A program made the translations under genes and the position numbers. From Spirosoma sp. SC4-14 (GTDB lineage: Bacteria > Bacteroidota > Bacteroidia > Cytophagales > Spirosomataceae): a stretch of 64,000 nt of DNA. Every line of letters begins with the position of its first letter. Positions within the stretch are counted from its first letter, which is position 1. This document shows, in pieces, positions 55,230 to 64,000 of the stretch. The stretch covers positions 1,177,001 through 1,241,000 of the forward strand of contig NZ_CP147518.1 in NCBI RefSeq assembly GCF_037201965.1, given 5' to 3'. The notes beneath the pieces were generated by a model. It searched no databases and was not told the origin of the DNA. It saw nothing but the letters and a program-made list of their open reading frames with translations.

Positions 55230-56048
55230 ATGATAACTATATACCAGGTCGTAAAAAAAAGTAGCCTATTAGTTGGTATAGCACTTTTAGTGGGCTGTTT
55301 TGTCGTTCCGGCTCTGGCTCGATCTGTTTATGCTGATGACGATGAGGGAAACGATTCGCTGCGAACAGCCAGCGAACGCCCAAAATCATTAACATTTACG
55401 GCTTCGACCGACCAGCGTTTCTTTTTCTTTCATGATACACGCAACGATAATGGCCGACGAATACCGGTCAGTGTTTATGGATTGCGGGCGGGTTTCCTAT
55501 TTCCTCAGCAGCACGATAGACCCGCTTTGCGGGGAGGTCGTACGGCTAGTTTTAAGGCTGGGGCTGGCTTTTATTTTATCAATCAACATCTCGATCAACC
55601 TGGTCTATTGCCCAATACGTCGGAGTCGGTAACCCGGCATCTGCGGATTGGCACATTGTATTACGAGCGGTACTGGCTTCGTCGGAATTCGTTTGAAATA
55701 AGTACTCCTGTTGAATTTGGCTACGGTCATTCGCGCTACGAACGTAACGACGATCAGGCCAAAGAGCATGAAGTGGCTCGGGGCGTTTTTCTGCCACTAG
55801 GAGTCGGTGTGTTATCGGCTTATCAGTTTCCGGCAGTTCGGTGGTTGCGACCGTTGCATTGGTTTGGGGTAAATCTGCTTGTCGGTTATCGGTTTATTCT
55901 CAAAAAAGATATTCCCGAAAGCCAGATCAATTATACGGGATTCTATATATCGGTAGGGCCGTCGTTTTTTCTGGAGAACCTGACTGCCGATGTAAAACGC
56001 TGGCGACAGAAGCGGAAACAAAAGAAAGAAAAGCAGCCGCGTCAGTAA
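55230..56048 (+). CDS. Outer-membrane protein of unknown function
   Basis: I start at ATG 55230 (MITIYQVVKKSSLLVGIALLVG), giving a signal peptide ending in ALARSVYA and a protein of 272 residues. Alternating strands (RFFFFHD, SVYGLRAGFLF, FKAGAGFYFI, YISVGPSFFLEN) suggest a beta-barrel of about eight strands. The C-terminus is very basic (KRWRQKRKQKKEKQPRQ), which is unusual for a barrel end. Family not recognised. A longer start at 55164 (TTG) is less likely. Confidence 0.6.
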   Translation: MITIYQVVKKSSLLVGIALLVGCFVVPALARSVYADDDEGNDSLRTASERPKSLTFTASTDQRFFFFHDTRNDNGRRIPVSVYGLRAGFLFPQQHDRPALRGGRTASFKAGAGFYFINQHLDQPGLLPNTSESVTRHLRIGTLYYERYWLRRNSFEISTPVEFGYGHSRYERNDDQAKEHEVARGVFLPLGVGVLSAYQFPAVRWLRPLHWFGVNLLVGYRFILKKDIPESQINYTGFYISVGPSFFLENLTADVKRWRQKRKQKKEKQPRQ

Positions 56049-56195
56049 AGAATGGCGTTTTGCAGTGACTTTTTGCTAATTGTCGGCTGGCAGACGAATC
56101 TGCCTCACCAATAATGCCGTATTTTGCTACGTGTGGCATTGGGTGCGCAGGCAATCTTTGGGCTACAGCTATACATAAGCATTCTCATTCGCTTT

Positions 56196-57545
56196 ATGCG
56201 TCATATCGTTATTCTGGGAAATGGCATTTCGGGGATTACGGCCGCCCGCGAACTCCGTAAAAAGAGCGACGACCGAATTACGGTTATCTCGGCTGAAACC
56301 GATTATTTCTTTTCCCGAACCGCGTTGATGTACGTCTATATGGGGCATCTGGAGTTTCAGCATACGAAGCCTTACGAAGACTGGTTCTGGTCAAAAAACC
56401 GAATTGATCTTGTGCAGGCGCAGGTCGCCACGGTCGATTTCGAACAAAAAGCACTTCGCTGTGCCGATGGCCAACTTATATTGTACGACGTATTGATTCT
56501 GGCAGTTGGTTCAAAACCTAATTTCTTCGGTTGGCCGGGGCAGCACCTGGCGGGCGTTCAGGGACTGTATGGGAAGCCTGATCTCGACCAGATGGAGGCC
56601 GCTACCAGGGGCATTCGACAGGCGGTGGTTGTTGGCGGTGGCCTGATTGGTATTGAACTCTGCGAAATGCTTCTGTCGCGGAGTATTAACGTTACGTTTC
56701 TGGTTCGTGAAGAAAGTTTCTGGCGGAATGTGTTGCCTGCGGAAGAGTCGGCACTGGTTACCCGTCATATTCGTTTGCACCATGTCGATATTCGGACAAC
56801 TACCGAACTTGCTGAAATCCGCGACGATGGCAGCGGGCGAGTGGCTAGTGTTATCACCAGAAAGGGCGACGAAATTCCTGCTCAGTTTGTGGGTATTTCC
56901 GTTGGCGTGAGTCCGAACATTGAGTTTCTGAAAAATACAGAGCTTGCAACCGATCGGGGGATTCTGGTAAATGAGTTACTGGAGACCAGCCTCCCCGATG
57001 TATATGCTATTGGCGACTGTGTGCAGCATCGGCAACCGCCCCAGAATCCGAACGGAACCCGGCGGAAACCGCTGGAGCAAATCTGGTATACTGGTCGAAT
57101 GATGGGCGAAACCGTAGCCTGTACAATTGCCGGAGTCAGAACGGCCTATAATCCGGGTATTTTTTTTAATTCGGCCAAATTCTTCGATATTGAGTATCAG
57201 GTCTATGGCGACGTGGCTAGCCAGTTGCCCAACTCCGAGCAGACCCTATATTGGGAGCATGAGAACGGAAAAATAGCATTCCGAATCAATTATCGTCGGG
57301 ATAATGGAGCTGTTGTGGGAATGAACGCGCTGGGCATTCGGCAGCGGCAGGAGGTTTGGCAACGCTGGATCACTCAACAACGATCGATCCAATATGTACT
57401 GGAACATTTGCCGGAAGCCAATTTCGATCCTGAATTTTTTCGACAATATGAAACAGCTATTATAGGCGTTTTTAACGCGACTCAGTCGGGACAAACCATA
57501 CGTACGCGAGCAAAAAAAGGGTTGTTTAATTTGTTTAAGGGTTGA
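56196..57545 (+). CDS. FAD-dependent pyridine nucleotide-disulphide oxidoreductase
   Basis: The start at 56196 (MRHIVILGNGISG) gives 449 residues. Two Rossmann motifs bind FAD (GNGISGITAARELR) and NAD(P)H (VVVGGGLIGIELCEML), and YAIGDCVQ marks the second FAD contact. The layout matches the NirB-like/rubredoxin-reductase subgroup, without the CxxC disulphide of thioredoxin reductases. The C-terminal 130 residues form an extra region. It probably passes electrons from NAD(P)H to a ferredoxin-like or quinone partner. No partner is adjacent. Confidence 0.85.
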   Translation: MRHIVILGNGISGITAARELRKKSDDRITVISAETDYFFSRTALMYVYMGHLEFQHTKPYEDWFWSKNRIDLVQAQVATVDFEQKALRCADGQLILYDVLILAVGSKPNFFGWPGQHLAGVQGLYGKPDLDQMEAATRGIRQAVVVGGGLIGIELCEMLLSRSINVTFLVREESFWRNVLPAEESALVTRHIRLHHVDIRTTTELAEIRDDGSGRVASVITRKGDEIPAQFVGISVGVSPNIEFLKNTELATDRGILVNELLETSLPDVYAIGDCVQHRQPPQNPNGTRRKPLEQIWYTGRMMGETVACTIAGVRTAYNPGIFFNSAKFFDIEYQVYGDVASQLPNSEQTLYWEHENGKIAFRINYRRDNGAVVGMNALGIRQRQEVWQRWITQQRSIQYVLEHLPEANFDPEFFRQYETAIIGVFNATQSGQTIRTRAKKGLFNLFKG

Positions 57546-57601
57546 TGGCAGCCAGACAGGTGTTATTTATTTCTTTTAGAAAGAGGGTAAACGGTTGGTA
57601 A

Positions 57602-57648
57602 AATCTTTAATGGAGTGGATGATTCGTTCATCCACTCCATTAAAGATT
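57602..57648. terminator. Bidirectional terminator
   Basis: A 21-bp perfect stem (57602-57622 with 57628-57648) with a 5-base loop reaches into the OsmC stop codon. It serves the oxidoreductase (+) and osmC-type (-) genes. Confidence 0.8.
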
Positions 57649-58075
57649 AAGCACTTACAACTTCTTCCCAACGAATTGTAATGGCCTGTTCCAGGTCGGG
57701 ACGGAGACTAATGGCGACTGGGCAGGTATGCGCAATTTTTTCCAGCCGGACGCGGGTTGCTTCGTCGGGCAGGGTTTCTACACGAATTGTCAGATCTACC
57801 TCGATGCGGGCGATGCGCCGGGGAGGCTGGCTCGTCATAACTTTCGTTACATCGAGTTCGCTTCCTTTCAGATCAATACCATCGCGCCGGGCAAAAATGG
57901 CCATCGTAGTTATAATACAGGTGCCCAGGGCATTGGCAACCAAATCGGTTGGGGAGAACGCTTCACCGCGTCCCTGATTATCGGTAGGGGCATCGGTATT
58001 GATATGCGTGCCAGATTGCAAATGGGTGCAGTCGGTGCGTAAATCACCGAGATAGTCAATGTGAATCGTTGCCAT
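57647..58075 (-). CDS. OsmC-family peroxide reductase
   Basis: With the start at 58075 (MATIHIDYLGDLR) the protein has 142 residues. The two conserved Cys are present in ANALGTCIITTMAIFA and HTCPVAISLRPDLEQ; the first reacts with organic peroxides and the second resolves it. QSGTHINTDAPTDNQGRGEAFSPTDLVA is the usual family segment. It detoxifies organic hydroperoxides in the cytoplasm. It is convergent with the FAD oxidoreductase, with a shared terminator. Confidence 0.92.
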   Translation of the reverse strand: MATIHIDYLGDLRTDCTHLQSGTHINTDAPTDNQGRGEAFSPTDLVANALGTCIITTMAIFARRDGIDLKGSELDVTKVMTSQPPRRIARIEVDLTIRVETLPDEATRVRLEKIAHTCPVAISLRPDLEQAITIRWEEVVSA

Positions 58076-58274
58076 AAAATAATACGTATATTGTAGCCAG
58101 GTAAAACAGGAATTTGTTCGTCTTACCAACGTTACTACTTATAAATTCCGTTTTTAGTTTTCAGCTACCTAATTTGCCTAAACATAAAAAATATCAGTTG
58201 GTTAGGCTAATACGAGCTGGTAATTTGACGGGATTTGATGAAAATTGTGTAGTTTTAGTAAAGAGTTTTACAAA

Positions 58275-59060
58275 ATGCGGACGATATACAAATGGACAAC
58301 AGCTACCCTGATGGGCTGGTTGTTATTTACGGGTAATGCCTGGGCGCAGAATACGGATTCGGAAGACGAAACGTATCGGAGCATTACGACCTTTGGCATT
58401 ACGTCGAATACCAATTCGGGTGTATTGGGCGGATTGTCATTCCGACAGGCTAAGCTATTGTCTGGCGATTTTTTTGGCTTACCACAGTATCGTTATCTGA
58501 GCGTTGAAATCGTTAATGTAAAGCATCCTAAAGAAATTCAGACGACCAGCAATTTTGCCAGTTCGCGCTATATATATGGAAAAGAAAATTACCTGTTTGC
58601 TCTGCGAGGTCAGTATGGTCGTGAAATAAAACTGTTTGAACGGAGTGGCGACGAAGGCATTGCTGTAAGTGGTATTTTTGCGGCCGGTCCTACGCTGGGA
58701 ATCATAAAACCCTATTATGTGAAAATTCAGGAGGGCAACCAGACGCGCTCCGTACCCTACAGTTCACTAACGCAGGGTAGTGGTGGTTTGCAGGGCGCTC
58801 CTATAGGCTCTGGTGGTTTTTTTCAGGGCCTTGGCGATTCGAAACTAACGGTGGGCCTGAATGTCAAAGCCGCCCTAAGCTTTGAGCTAAGCACCTTTCG
58901 CAACAATACAACCGGTATCGAAATCGGTTTTCTGGCCGAAGTATTCCCAAATAAGATTGTGATTATTCCAAACCCAGGGCCCAATGGCTCCCGCGAAGAC
59001 GGTAACCGCAGTTTCTTCACGTCGGGTTATGTAACCCTGTTTTTTGGCAGTAAAAAATGA
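58275..59060 (+). CDS. Outer-membrane beta-barrel-type protein
   Basis: The start at 58275 (MRTIYKWTTATLMGWLLFTG) gives 261 residues with a signal peptide (cleavage near AWAQN). Repeating amphipathic strands, a Gly-rich loop (SSLTQGSGGLQGAPIGSGGFF) and an aromatic-rich C-terminus (FFTSGYVTLFFGSKK) suggest a barrel. Family not recognised; it is a single gene before lipA. Confidence 0.6.
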   Translation: MRTIYKWTTATLMGWLLFTGNAWAQNTDSEDETYRSITTFGITSNTNSGVLGGLSFRQAKLLSGDFFGLPQYRYLSVEIVNVKHPKEIQTTSNFASSRYIYGKENYLFALRGQYGREIKLFERSGDEGIAVSGIFAAGPTLGIIKPYYVKIQEGNQTRSVPYSSLTQGSGGLQGAPIGSGGFFQGLGDSKLTVGLNVKAALSFELSTFRNNTTGIEIGFLAEVFPNKIVIIPNPGPNGSREDGNRSFFTSGYVTLFFGSKK

Positions 59061-59172
59061 ACAGTAACTAAGGCGGGTCGGCCTTAACACTCTTTTTGGC
59101 CGTTCTCCTTTCGTCTGTTTTGCTGAACTTTCCGCACAAAAAACGAATTTTGCTGGAAAGGATTGAGGAGCC

Positions 59173-60066
59173 ATGATTGAACTACCCGTAATACCCTCCG
59201 AACAACAACGGAACCGAACTGCCGGTACAAAACGCCCCGACTGGCTGCGTGTTAAACTGCCCATCGGGCCAGAATATGCGAAGGTTCGTAAGTTGGTAGA
59301 CGAACATAAATTGCACACGATCTGCGAAAGTGGCAACTGCCCAAACATGGGCGAATGCTGGGGAGCAGGTACGGCCACATTTATGATTCTCGGAAATATA
59401 TGCACCCGGAGCTGTACGTTTTGTGCCGTAGCAACGGGGCGCCCGAATGAATACGACACCGATGAGCCCCGGCGCGTAGCCGAAGCCATCGTATTGATGA
59501 AAGTAAAACACGCTGTAATTACATCCGTCAATCGTGATGAACTGAAGGATCGGGGTGCCGAAATCTGGTACCAAACGGTACGGCTTATCAAAGAAGCCTC
59601 GCCAGCTACAACCATCGAAACGCTGATTCCTGATACAAAAGGAAACTGGGAAGCACTCGAACGAATGATTTCGGCTGGGCAGGAAGTGGTTTCGCATAAT
59701 ATGGAAACCGTTGAACGGCTGTATCGGCGGGTTCGTCCACAGGCCCGCTACGAACGGAGTCTGGAGCAAATCCGACGGACTAAAGAATATGGACAGCGAA
59801 CCAAGTCGGGTATTATGCTGGGTTTGGGCGAAACGCACGACGAAGTATTCAAGGCAATGGACGATCTGGCCGAAAATGGCCTTGATGTATTGACGCTTGG
59901 CCAGTATCTTCAGCCAACCAGGATGCATCACGAAGTTATCGAGTGGATTCATCCCGAAACGTTTGCTATGTATAAGGAAGAAGGGCTGAAACGGGGTCTG
60001 AAATATGTAGAATCTGGCCCGTTGGTGCGTTCAAGTTACCATGCCGAAAAGCACGTCAACGTATAA
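59173..60066 (+). CDS. lipA: Lipoyl synthase
   Basis: The 297-residue radical-SAM enzyme inserts sulphur into octanoyl groups on lipoyl domains of 2-oxoacid dehydrogenases. Both iron-sulphur sites are visible: the auxiliary cluster [12 protein letters not shown] (C-x4-C-x5-C) and the radical-SAM cluster CTRSCTFC (CxxxCxxC). The C-terminal RSSYHA motif supplies the serine ligand of the auxiliary cluster. Length and start are typical. It is followed by a terminator and the lycopene cyclase gene. Confidence 0.97.
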   Translation: MIELPVIPSEQQRNRTAGTKRPDWLRVKLPIGPEYAKVRKLVDEHKLHTICESGNCPNMGECWGAGTATFMILGNICTRSCTFCAVATGRPNEYDTDEPRRVAEAIVLMKVKHAVITSVNRDELKDRGAEIWYQTVRLIKEASPATTIETLIPDTKGNWEALERMISAGQEVVSHNMETVERLYRRVRPQARYERSLEQIRRTKEYGQRTKSGIMLGLGETHDEVFKAMDDLAENGLDVLTLGQYLQPTRMHHEVIEWIHPETFAMYKEEGLKRGLKYVESGPLVRSSYHAEKHVNV

Positions 60067-60118
60067 AGTTTGTGCGTATATTTTCAAACAATTAGACGTA
60101 CCCAATATTATTAGTAAT

Positions 60119-60148
60119 AAAGTCCGGACGAGCCGCCCGGACTTTTTA
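60119..60148 (+). terminator. Terminator of lipA
   Basis: AGTCCGG (60121-60127) pairs with CCGGACT (60137-60143), followed by TTTTTATTT. It lies 9 bp before the crtY start. Confidence 0.7.
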
Positions 60149-60156
60149 TTTACTGC

Positions 60157-61311
60157 ATGAGAAAATATGACTTCATCATCGCGGGCGGTGGCATGGCGGG
60201 GTTGAGTTTGGCCTATTACCTGACTCAGTCTCCATTACGCGATCGCTCAATACTGATTCTGGACAAAGATGTTAAAGACCGCAACGACCGTACATGGTGT
60301 TTTTGGGAAAAAGGAGAAGGTGCCTTTGAATCCATCCTGTTTCGCAAATGGAATCGGGTAAGTTTCCACGGAACCACGCATACTGGTGCCCTGGATTTAG
60401 GGAGCTATCAGTATAAAATGTTGCGGGGAATCGATTTCTATGAGTTTATTCAGCATGAACTAAACAAATGGCCTAACATTGAGCAACGGCAGGCTACCAT
60501 AAACCGGATCAAAGAAACCCCTCAGGGCGGATTCGTGATTGCCGACGATGAGCCTTATATTGCCGATTATGTGTTCGACAGCACATTTTTGCTCAAACTA
60601 AATCAACCCGAGAATCACAACCTGCTGCAACATTTCAGAGGCTGGGTCATCAAAACTGAAAAAGACTGTTTTGATCCAACATTGCCCGAACTGATGGATT
60701 TCAGAGTGGCACAGCAGGGCGACTGCCGTTTTGTTTATGTGATGCCCTTTGATGCCAAAACGGCTCTGGTTGAATTTACGCTCTTTAATGACTATCTGCT
60801 AGCTGATACTGATTATGAAGCCGCACTTCAACAATACATCGATCAGTTTTTGGATACGGGGGCTTACGAAATCTGTGAAGTTGAAACGGGCGTAATTCCG
60901 ATGAGCGATGAACCGACGGAAGAAAACCCCTCTGAACACATTGTTCGGATTGGGACCGCAGGGGGCCATACGAAACCATCTACCGGCTACACCTTTCAGC
61001 GTACCCAACGCTATTTGCGTACTATAGTTGATGCTCTGGCCCAAACGGGTAAACCCAATCGGAAGACATCCTGGTTTGCCAACCGATTTAAACTGTACGA
61101 CAGCATTCTGCTGAACGTACTGGAACAGCATCGCCATCCGGCCGACGATTTGTTTACCCGGTTTTATGCCGATAATCGACCCGAACGCATTTTTCGGTTT
61201 CTCGATGAAGAAACCCGTTTTATGGACGAGATACGCGTATTCGCCACGATGCCCTGGCGGCCTTTTACCTCCGCTTTTTTCGATGTGATGCGCCGACGAA
61301 TGTTTGGTTGA
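60157..61311 (+). CDS. crtY: Lycopene beta-cyclase (CrtY family)
   Basis: The 384-residue flavoprotein begins with a dinucleotide motif (DFIIAGGGMAGLSLAYYL) and the CrtY/CrtL feature NDRTWCFWE. Middle and late motifs include VFDST, a GTAGGHTKPSTGYTF segment and FFDVMRRRMFG near the end. It closes the rings of lycopene to give beta-carotene, the precursor of retinal and of Bacteroidota carotenoid pigments. No other carotenoid gene lies in the window. Retinal for the rhodopsin (29847) would depend on this product. Confidence 0.92.
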   Translation: MRKYDFIIAGGGMAGLSLAYYLTQSPLRDRSILILDKDVKDRNDRTWCFWEKGEGAFESILFRKWNRVSFHGTTHTGALDLGSYQYKMLRGIDFYEFIQHELNKWPNIEQRQATINRIKETPQGGFVIADDEPYIADYVFDSTFLLKLNQPENHNLLQHFRGWVIKTEKDCFDPTLPELMDFRVAQQGDCRFVYVMPFDAKTALVEFTLFNDYLLADTDYEAALQQYIDQFLDTGAYEICEVETGVIPMSDEPTEENPSEHIVRIGTAGGHTKPSTGYTFQRTQRYLRTIVDALAQTGKPNRKTSWFANRFKLYDSILLNVLEQHRHPADDLFTRFYADNRPERIFRFLDEETRFMDEIRVFATMPWRPFTSAFFDVMRRRMFG

Positions 61312-61434
61312 GAAAATCCAGAAATTTGCGTTACCCTCAGGCAGGTAAACCGTCCTAACGGGCATTAAACCAAAAAGCGCTGCCTGAGCAGTTATACACG
61401 GCAGGGTATTACTCTAACTCATATCTGTAAGCTC

Positions 61435-61632
61435 GTGAATCTCTATGTACAACCGTATACGTTCTATCTGGTAGTTTGGTTGATAACCCTCCTGCTAGCC
61501 GTTAGTGGTGGATTTCTGTTTGGATACCTACTGCGCGATCGTCAGGATTCAAAAGGTACAACCAAGCTAAATCAGCCGAACTATTATAGCGGAGTTACGG
61601 CTGAACGTAAACGACTGCTTTCTTCCCGATAA
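61435..61632 (+). CDS. Small single-pass membrane protein
   Basis: The 65-residue frame starts with GTG and has one hydrophobic helix (about residues 8-32, FYLVVWLITLLLAVSGGFLFGYLL) followed by a basic tail with RDRQDSKG. It could be a small real membrane protein. No family is recognised, and the codon use is neutral. Confidence 0.45.
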   Translation: MNLYVQPYTFYLVVWLITLLLAVSGGFLFGYLLRDRQDSKGTTKLNQPNYYSGVTAERKRLLSSR

Positions 61633-61887
61633 CAGCTTATTCGCAAAGCGGCTGAGCCGTCTGTTCCGGTAGTCTGAATAGCTATAGCTTTGACAAGTAA
61701 AGGCTAAGCATCATAACACTAGTAAGATAGCTAAGAAAGTATCCCATTTTTCTTGGATTCCACAGAGGGCTGCCGTTTGCTACAACGAATTCAAATAGCT
61801 CGTTATTAGCCTTAAGCCCAACTTCCCGATAGATAATTCGCCACTGCTGAATTGTACTTTATATTGACAGACCGTTGACTTTGATTG
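61633..61887. other. Intergenic stretch before the metK promoter
   Basis: About 255 bp in which I see no gene. I looked for a SAM-riboswitch-like fold before metK and found none. Confidence 0.5.
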
Positions 61888-61917
61888 TTGCCCCTTGCTA
61901 AATATCTTGTAGATTTG
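61888..61917 (+). promoter_or_regulatory. metK promoter
   Basis: TTG (61888-61890), exactly 19 bases, then TAGATTTG (61910-61917): a full match to the Bacteroidota consensus TTG-N19-TAnnTTTG. The ATG follows 31 bp later. Confidence 0.8.
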
Positions 61918-61948
61918 CAAAATCATAACCAAGCAATAGGGAGCAGTA

Positions 61949-63226
61949 ATGCCGTATCTTTTCACTTCCGAATCTGTTTCTGAGGGTCACCCAGATAAAG
62001 TCGCTGACCAAATCTCCGACGCGCTCATCGATAATTTCCTCGCATTTGATCCGTCCAGTAAAGTAGCCTGCGAAACACTGGTTACAACCGGTCAGGTAGT
62101 ATTGGCGGGCGAAATAAAAACAGATACGTACTTAGACGTTCAACGAATCACGCGGGATGTTATCCGCAAGATTGGTTATACCAAAAGCGAATATATGTTC
62201 GAAGCTAACTCCTGTGGTATTTTCTCGGCGTTGCACGACCAGTCGGCCGATATTAACCAGGGTGTTGACCGGAAGGTAGAACATGAAGATTTCGAGAGTC
62301 ATGCCAATGCGCAGGGCGCGGGCGATCAGGGCATGATGTTCGGTTATGCAACTAACGAAACCGACAACTTTATGCCTTTGCCGCTGGATCTGGCTCATGC
62401 CATCCTGCGCGAAATGTCGTTTATTCGGAACCACGAGCTTCATCTGATGCCCTACCTGCGCCCAGATGCCAAATCGCAGGTAACAATCGAGTATTCTGAC
62501 GACCATCAGCCAATTCGCATCGATACCATTGTCGTATCGACCCAGCACGACGAATTTGCGGATGACGAAACTATGTTGAGTAAAATCAAACACGATATTA
62601 TTAACATCGTCATTCCTCGGGTAAAAGCGGCTCAGAAAACAGAATTGCACCACTTATTTACCGATGATATTACCTATTACATTAACCCAACGGGTAAGTT
62701 TGTGATTGGTGGGCCACATGGCGATACGGGGCTAACAGGCCGGAAAATTATTGTGGATACTTATGGCGGCAAAGGTGCCCATGGGGGAGGAGCTTTCTCG
62801 GGTAAAGATCCCTCGAAAGTTGACCGTTCGGCGGCTTATGCAACCCGTCATATTGCCAAAAACCTGGTTGCTGCCGGTCTTTGCGATCAGGTACTGGTGC
62901 AGGTTTCGTATGCAATTGGAGTTGCCCAGCCTTGTGGATTGTATGTCAATACGTATGGTACGGCCAAGGTTGATATGCACGATGGCGAAATTGCTGAGAA
63001 AGTAGGACAAATTTTCGATATGCGCCCCTATGCCATCGAACAGCGCCTGAAACTTCGGAATCCGATCTATTTCGAAACGGCAGCTTATGGACACATGGGC
63101 CGTAAGAACGAGATTGTGAAGAAAACGTTCGGGTCGAACGGCCATTCTAAAGAGGTGGAAGTTGAACTGTTTACCTGGGAAAAACTCGATTTCGTTGATC
63201 AGGTTAAAGCCGTATTTGGTCTATAA
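61949..63226 (+). CDS. metK: S-adenosylmethionine synthase
   Basis: The 425-residue enzyme makes SAM from methionine and ATP. Motifs: [20 protein letters not shown] (start of the ATP site), [12 protein letters not shown] (methionine site signature) and [19 protein letters not shown] (phosphate loop). Length matches Bacteroidota MetK, slightly longer than the E. coli enzyme. It has its own consensus promoter and ends in a hairpin shared with the convergent hpf gene. Confidence 0.98.
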   Translation: MPYLFTSESVSEGHPDKVADQISDALIDNFLAFDPSSKVACETLVTTGQVVLAGEIKTDTYLDVQRITRDVIRKIGYTKSEYMFEANSCGIFSALHDQSADINQGVDRKVEHEDFESHANAQGAGDQGMMFGYATNETDNFMPLPLDLAHAILREMSFIRNHELHLMPYLRPDAKSQVTIEYSDDHQPIRIDTIVVSTQHDEFADDETMLSKIKHDIINIVIPRVKAAQKTELHHLFTDDITYYINPTGKFVIGGPHGDTGLTGRKIIVDTYGGKGAHGGGAFSGKDPSKVDRSAAYATRHIAKNLVAAGLCDQVLVQVSYAIGVAQPCGLYVNTYGTAKVDMHDGEIAEKVGQIFDMRPYAIEQRLKLRNPIYFETAAYGHMGRKNEIVKKTFGSNGHSKEVEVELFTWEKLDFVDQVKAVFGL

Positions 63227-63243
63227 TCGATTTGAATCTATAA

Positions 63244-63276
63244 CAAAAAAGCCACCCGAACAGGTGGCTATTTTTG
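63244..63276. terminator. Bidirectional terminator between metK and hpf
   Basis: GCCACC (63251-63256) pairs with GGTGGC (63263-63268), with A-run before and TATTTTTGTTTT after, serving both strands. Confidence 0.75.
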
Positions 63277-63295
63277 TTTTTAGTAAGTATTGGTT

Positions 63296-63673
63296 TTATA
63301 ACTCATCGGGTTCGAAAACCTCCTCTTCGGCTTCCATTCTGGATTTAGCTTCGGTTATAGCCGGACTGAATATATCGTTTCGTTTCTGTTTGCAACGGAC
63401 GAGTTTGTCTTTTAATACCTCAAGAACTTTGTCGGTTGCGCTCTCAAAGCTTTTATCGTGGTCTTTCACGAACAGCTCCTTGCCCGGAACCGTCAGTCGA
63501 ACTTCCACGACTTTTTCCTTGATTTTGTTAGAGTCTGCACCGTCTAACTTAAGGAACACCTCCGCGCCAATAATTCGATCATGGAAGGTGTCTAATTTGT
63601 TCAGTTTCGCCTGGATAAAATCTAACAGGGTCTGATCGGCCGTAAAGCGTACGGCATGAATTTGTAGTCTCAT
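63296..63673 (-). CDS. hpf: Ribosome hibernation-promoting factor (HPF/RaiA family)
   Basis: With the start at 63673 (MRLQIHAVRFTADQTLLDFIQ) the protein has 125 residues, the short form without the long C-terminal dimerisation domain. The beta-alpha-beta-beta-beta-alpha pattern is readable (KLNKLDTF, AEVFLKLD, VEVRLTVPGKELFV, FESATDKVLEVLKDKLVRCK), and the tail is acidic. HPF binds the 30S decoding centre and inactivates ribosomes in slow growth. An extended start at 63772 would add non-conserved residues. Confidence 0.88.
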   Translation of the reverse strand: MRLQIHAVRFTADQTLLDFIQAKLNKLDTFHDRIIGAEVFLKLDGADSNKIKEKVVEVRLTVPGKELFVKDHDKSFESATDKVLEVLKDKLVRCKQKRNDIFSPAITEAKSRMEAEEEVFEPDEL

Positions 63674-63888
63674 TGTGTCGCTTTTAAAAGTGAACTGAAA
63701 TAGGAACATCAATGGACTATCTAAGTTTGGGTATCTTAGCCACAATGTCAAGCCCGGATGGGAAAGATACAATTGTGTTTCACGCTGGAGTAATACTGAG
63801 TTAATATAAGGCTTCGTAACGAGCTGTTTACATCTGTACGTGGAACAGTACTTAACAAAAGTTCTTTATAAAATATAATTTCAAAATA

Positions 63889-64000
63889 CTACTGTAGGTA
63901 AATTTTGATTGACTGACGAGGTCGAAGCGTAATCAGGGGTTGGGTAGTGATCTGTAGATCGGGTACTGGTTTAAGGTCAAACCGATTTAATAACACCGTC
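63889..64000 (-). CDS. Probable cytochrome P450, C-terminal tail only
   Basis: The reverse strand enters at base 64000 in an open frame and stops with TAG at 63889-63891. The 36 visible residues (LLNRFDLKP then ITLRPRQSIKIYL) resemble the end of bacterial cytochromes P450, in which a TLRP motif precedes the last strand. The haem-binding Cys would be outside the window. The assignment rests only on this tail. Confidence 0.5.
   Translation of the reverse strand, partial: TVLLNRFDLKPVPDLQITTQPLITLRPRQSIKIYLQ

Noticed and set aside
59182..59952. 256-residue reverse-strand frame over lipA
   Set aside because: Lipoyl synthase on the forward strand has all its cysteine motifs; the reverse frame shows none.
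61633..61948. SAM riboswitch before metK
   Set aside because: I looked for paired arms and the usual conserved core and saw none; a plain consensus promoter lies 31 bp before the start.

Overview
The window looks like chromosome of a Bacteroidota member of the Cytophagales, probably Spirosoma or a close relative. The evidence is two SusC/SusD outer-membrane uptake pairs, a FecR-type regulator, many lipoproteins and Tat-signal enzymes, a DUF2851 protein, a CrtY-type lycopene cyclase next to lipoyl synthase, and a TTG-N19-TAnnTTTG promoter in front of metK. The genus is inferred from protein style, not from a marker gene.

Positions 1-24860 are accessory DNA. A partial NmrA-type oxidoreductase and a divergent HxlR regulator share a twin-palindrome operator. 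Then come small secreted or lipoprotein genes (1.5-6.6 kb), most of them starting just after a recurring TAACATA-N7/8-TTATACAACA signature. Three of these signatures are split by near-identical 130-bp inverted-repeat elements (GTGGCTGTTGCAAAA ends). A block of about 0.5 kb carrying an array of TGTCCCAAATTAACCGG-like sites recurs at 6.6-7.2, 17.5-17.8 (diverged, no array), 19.2-19.8 and 23.5-24.0 kb and cuts the region into modules. One module (7.2-17.3 kb) holds an iteron-like array, an AntA antirepressor, a RadC-like protein and an XRE repressor with its probable operators, followed by a defence cluster: DarT/DarG, a 1267-aa type IIG restriction-methylation enzyme and an Mrr-type endonuclease. 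Another holds a 956-aa secreted PA14 protein with an HExxH domain. The accessory region ends at a tRNA-Arg(CCT), whose 3' end faces it.

Positions 25000-64000 are mostly core or niche functions: HflX, a MATE exporter, a Nif3-like protein, a DUF305 protein, a proton-pump-type rhodopsin with an unusual D-T-Q motif, pyruvate carboxylase, a fatty acid hydroxylase family protein, a Crp/Fnr regulator and DUF4870. They are followed by SusC/D locus 1 with a divergent M20 amidohydrolase, an SDR and DUF2851. SusC/D locus 2 (45.5-54.7 kb) joins FecR, SusC, SusD, a TIM-barrel epimerase-like protein, a DUF1080 protein and a Gfo/Idh/MocA oxidoreductase, which fits uptake and C3-oxidation-dependent cleavage of a glycoside. 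The right end carries two outer-membrane-type proteins, an FAD-dependent pyridine nucleotide-disulphide reductase, OsmC, LipA, CrtY, MetK, a ribosome-hibernation factor and the tail of a probable cytochrome P450.

All calls come from reading the sequence. No database search was possible, so family names rest on recognised motifs.
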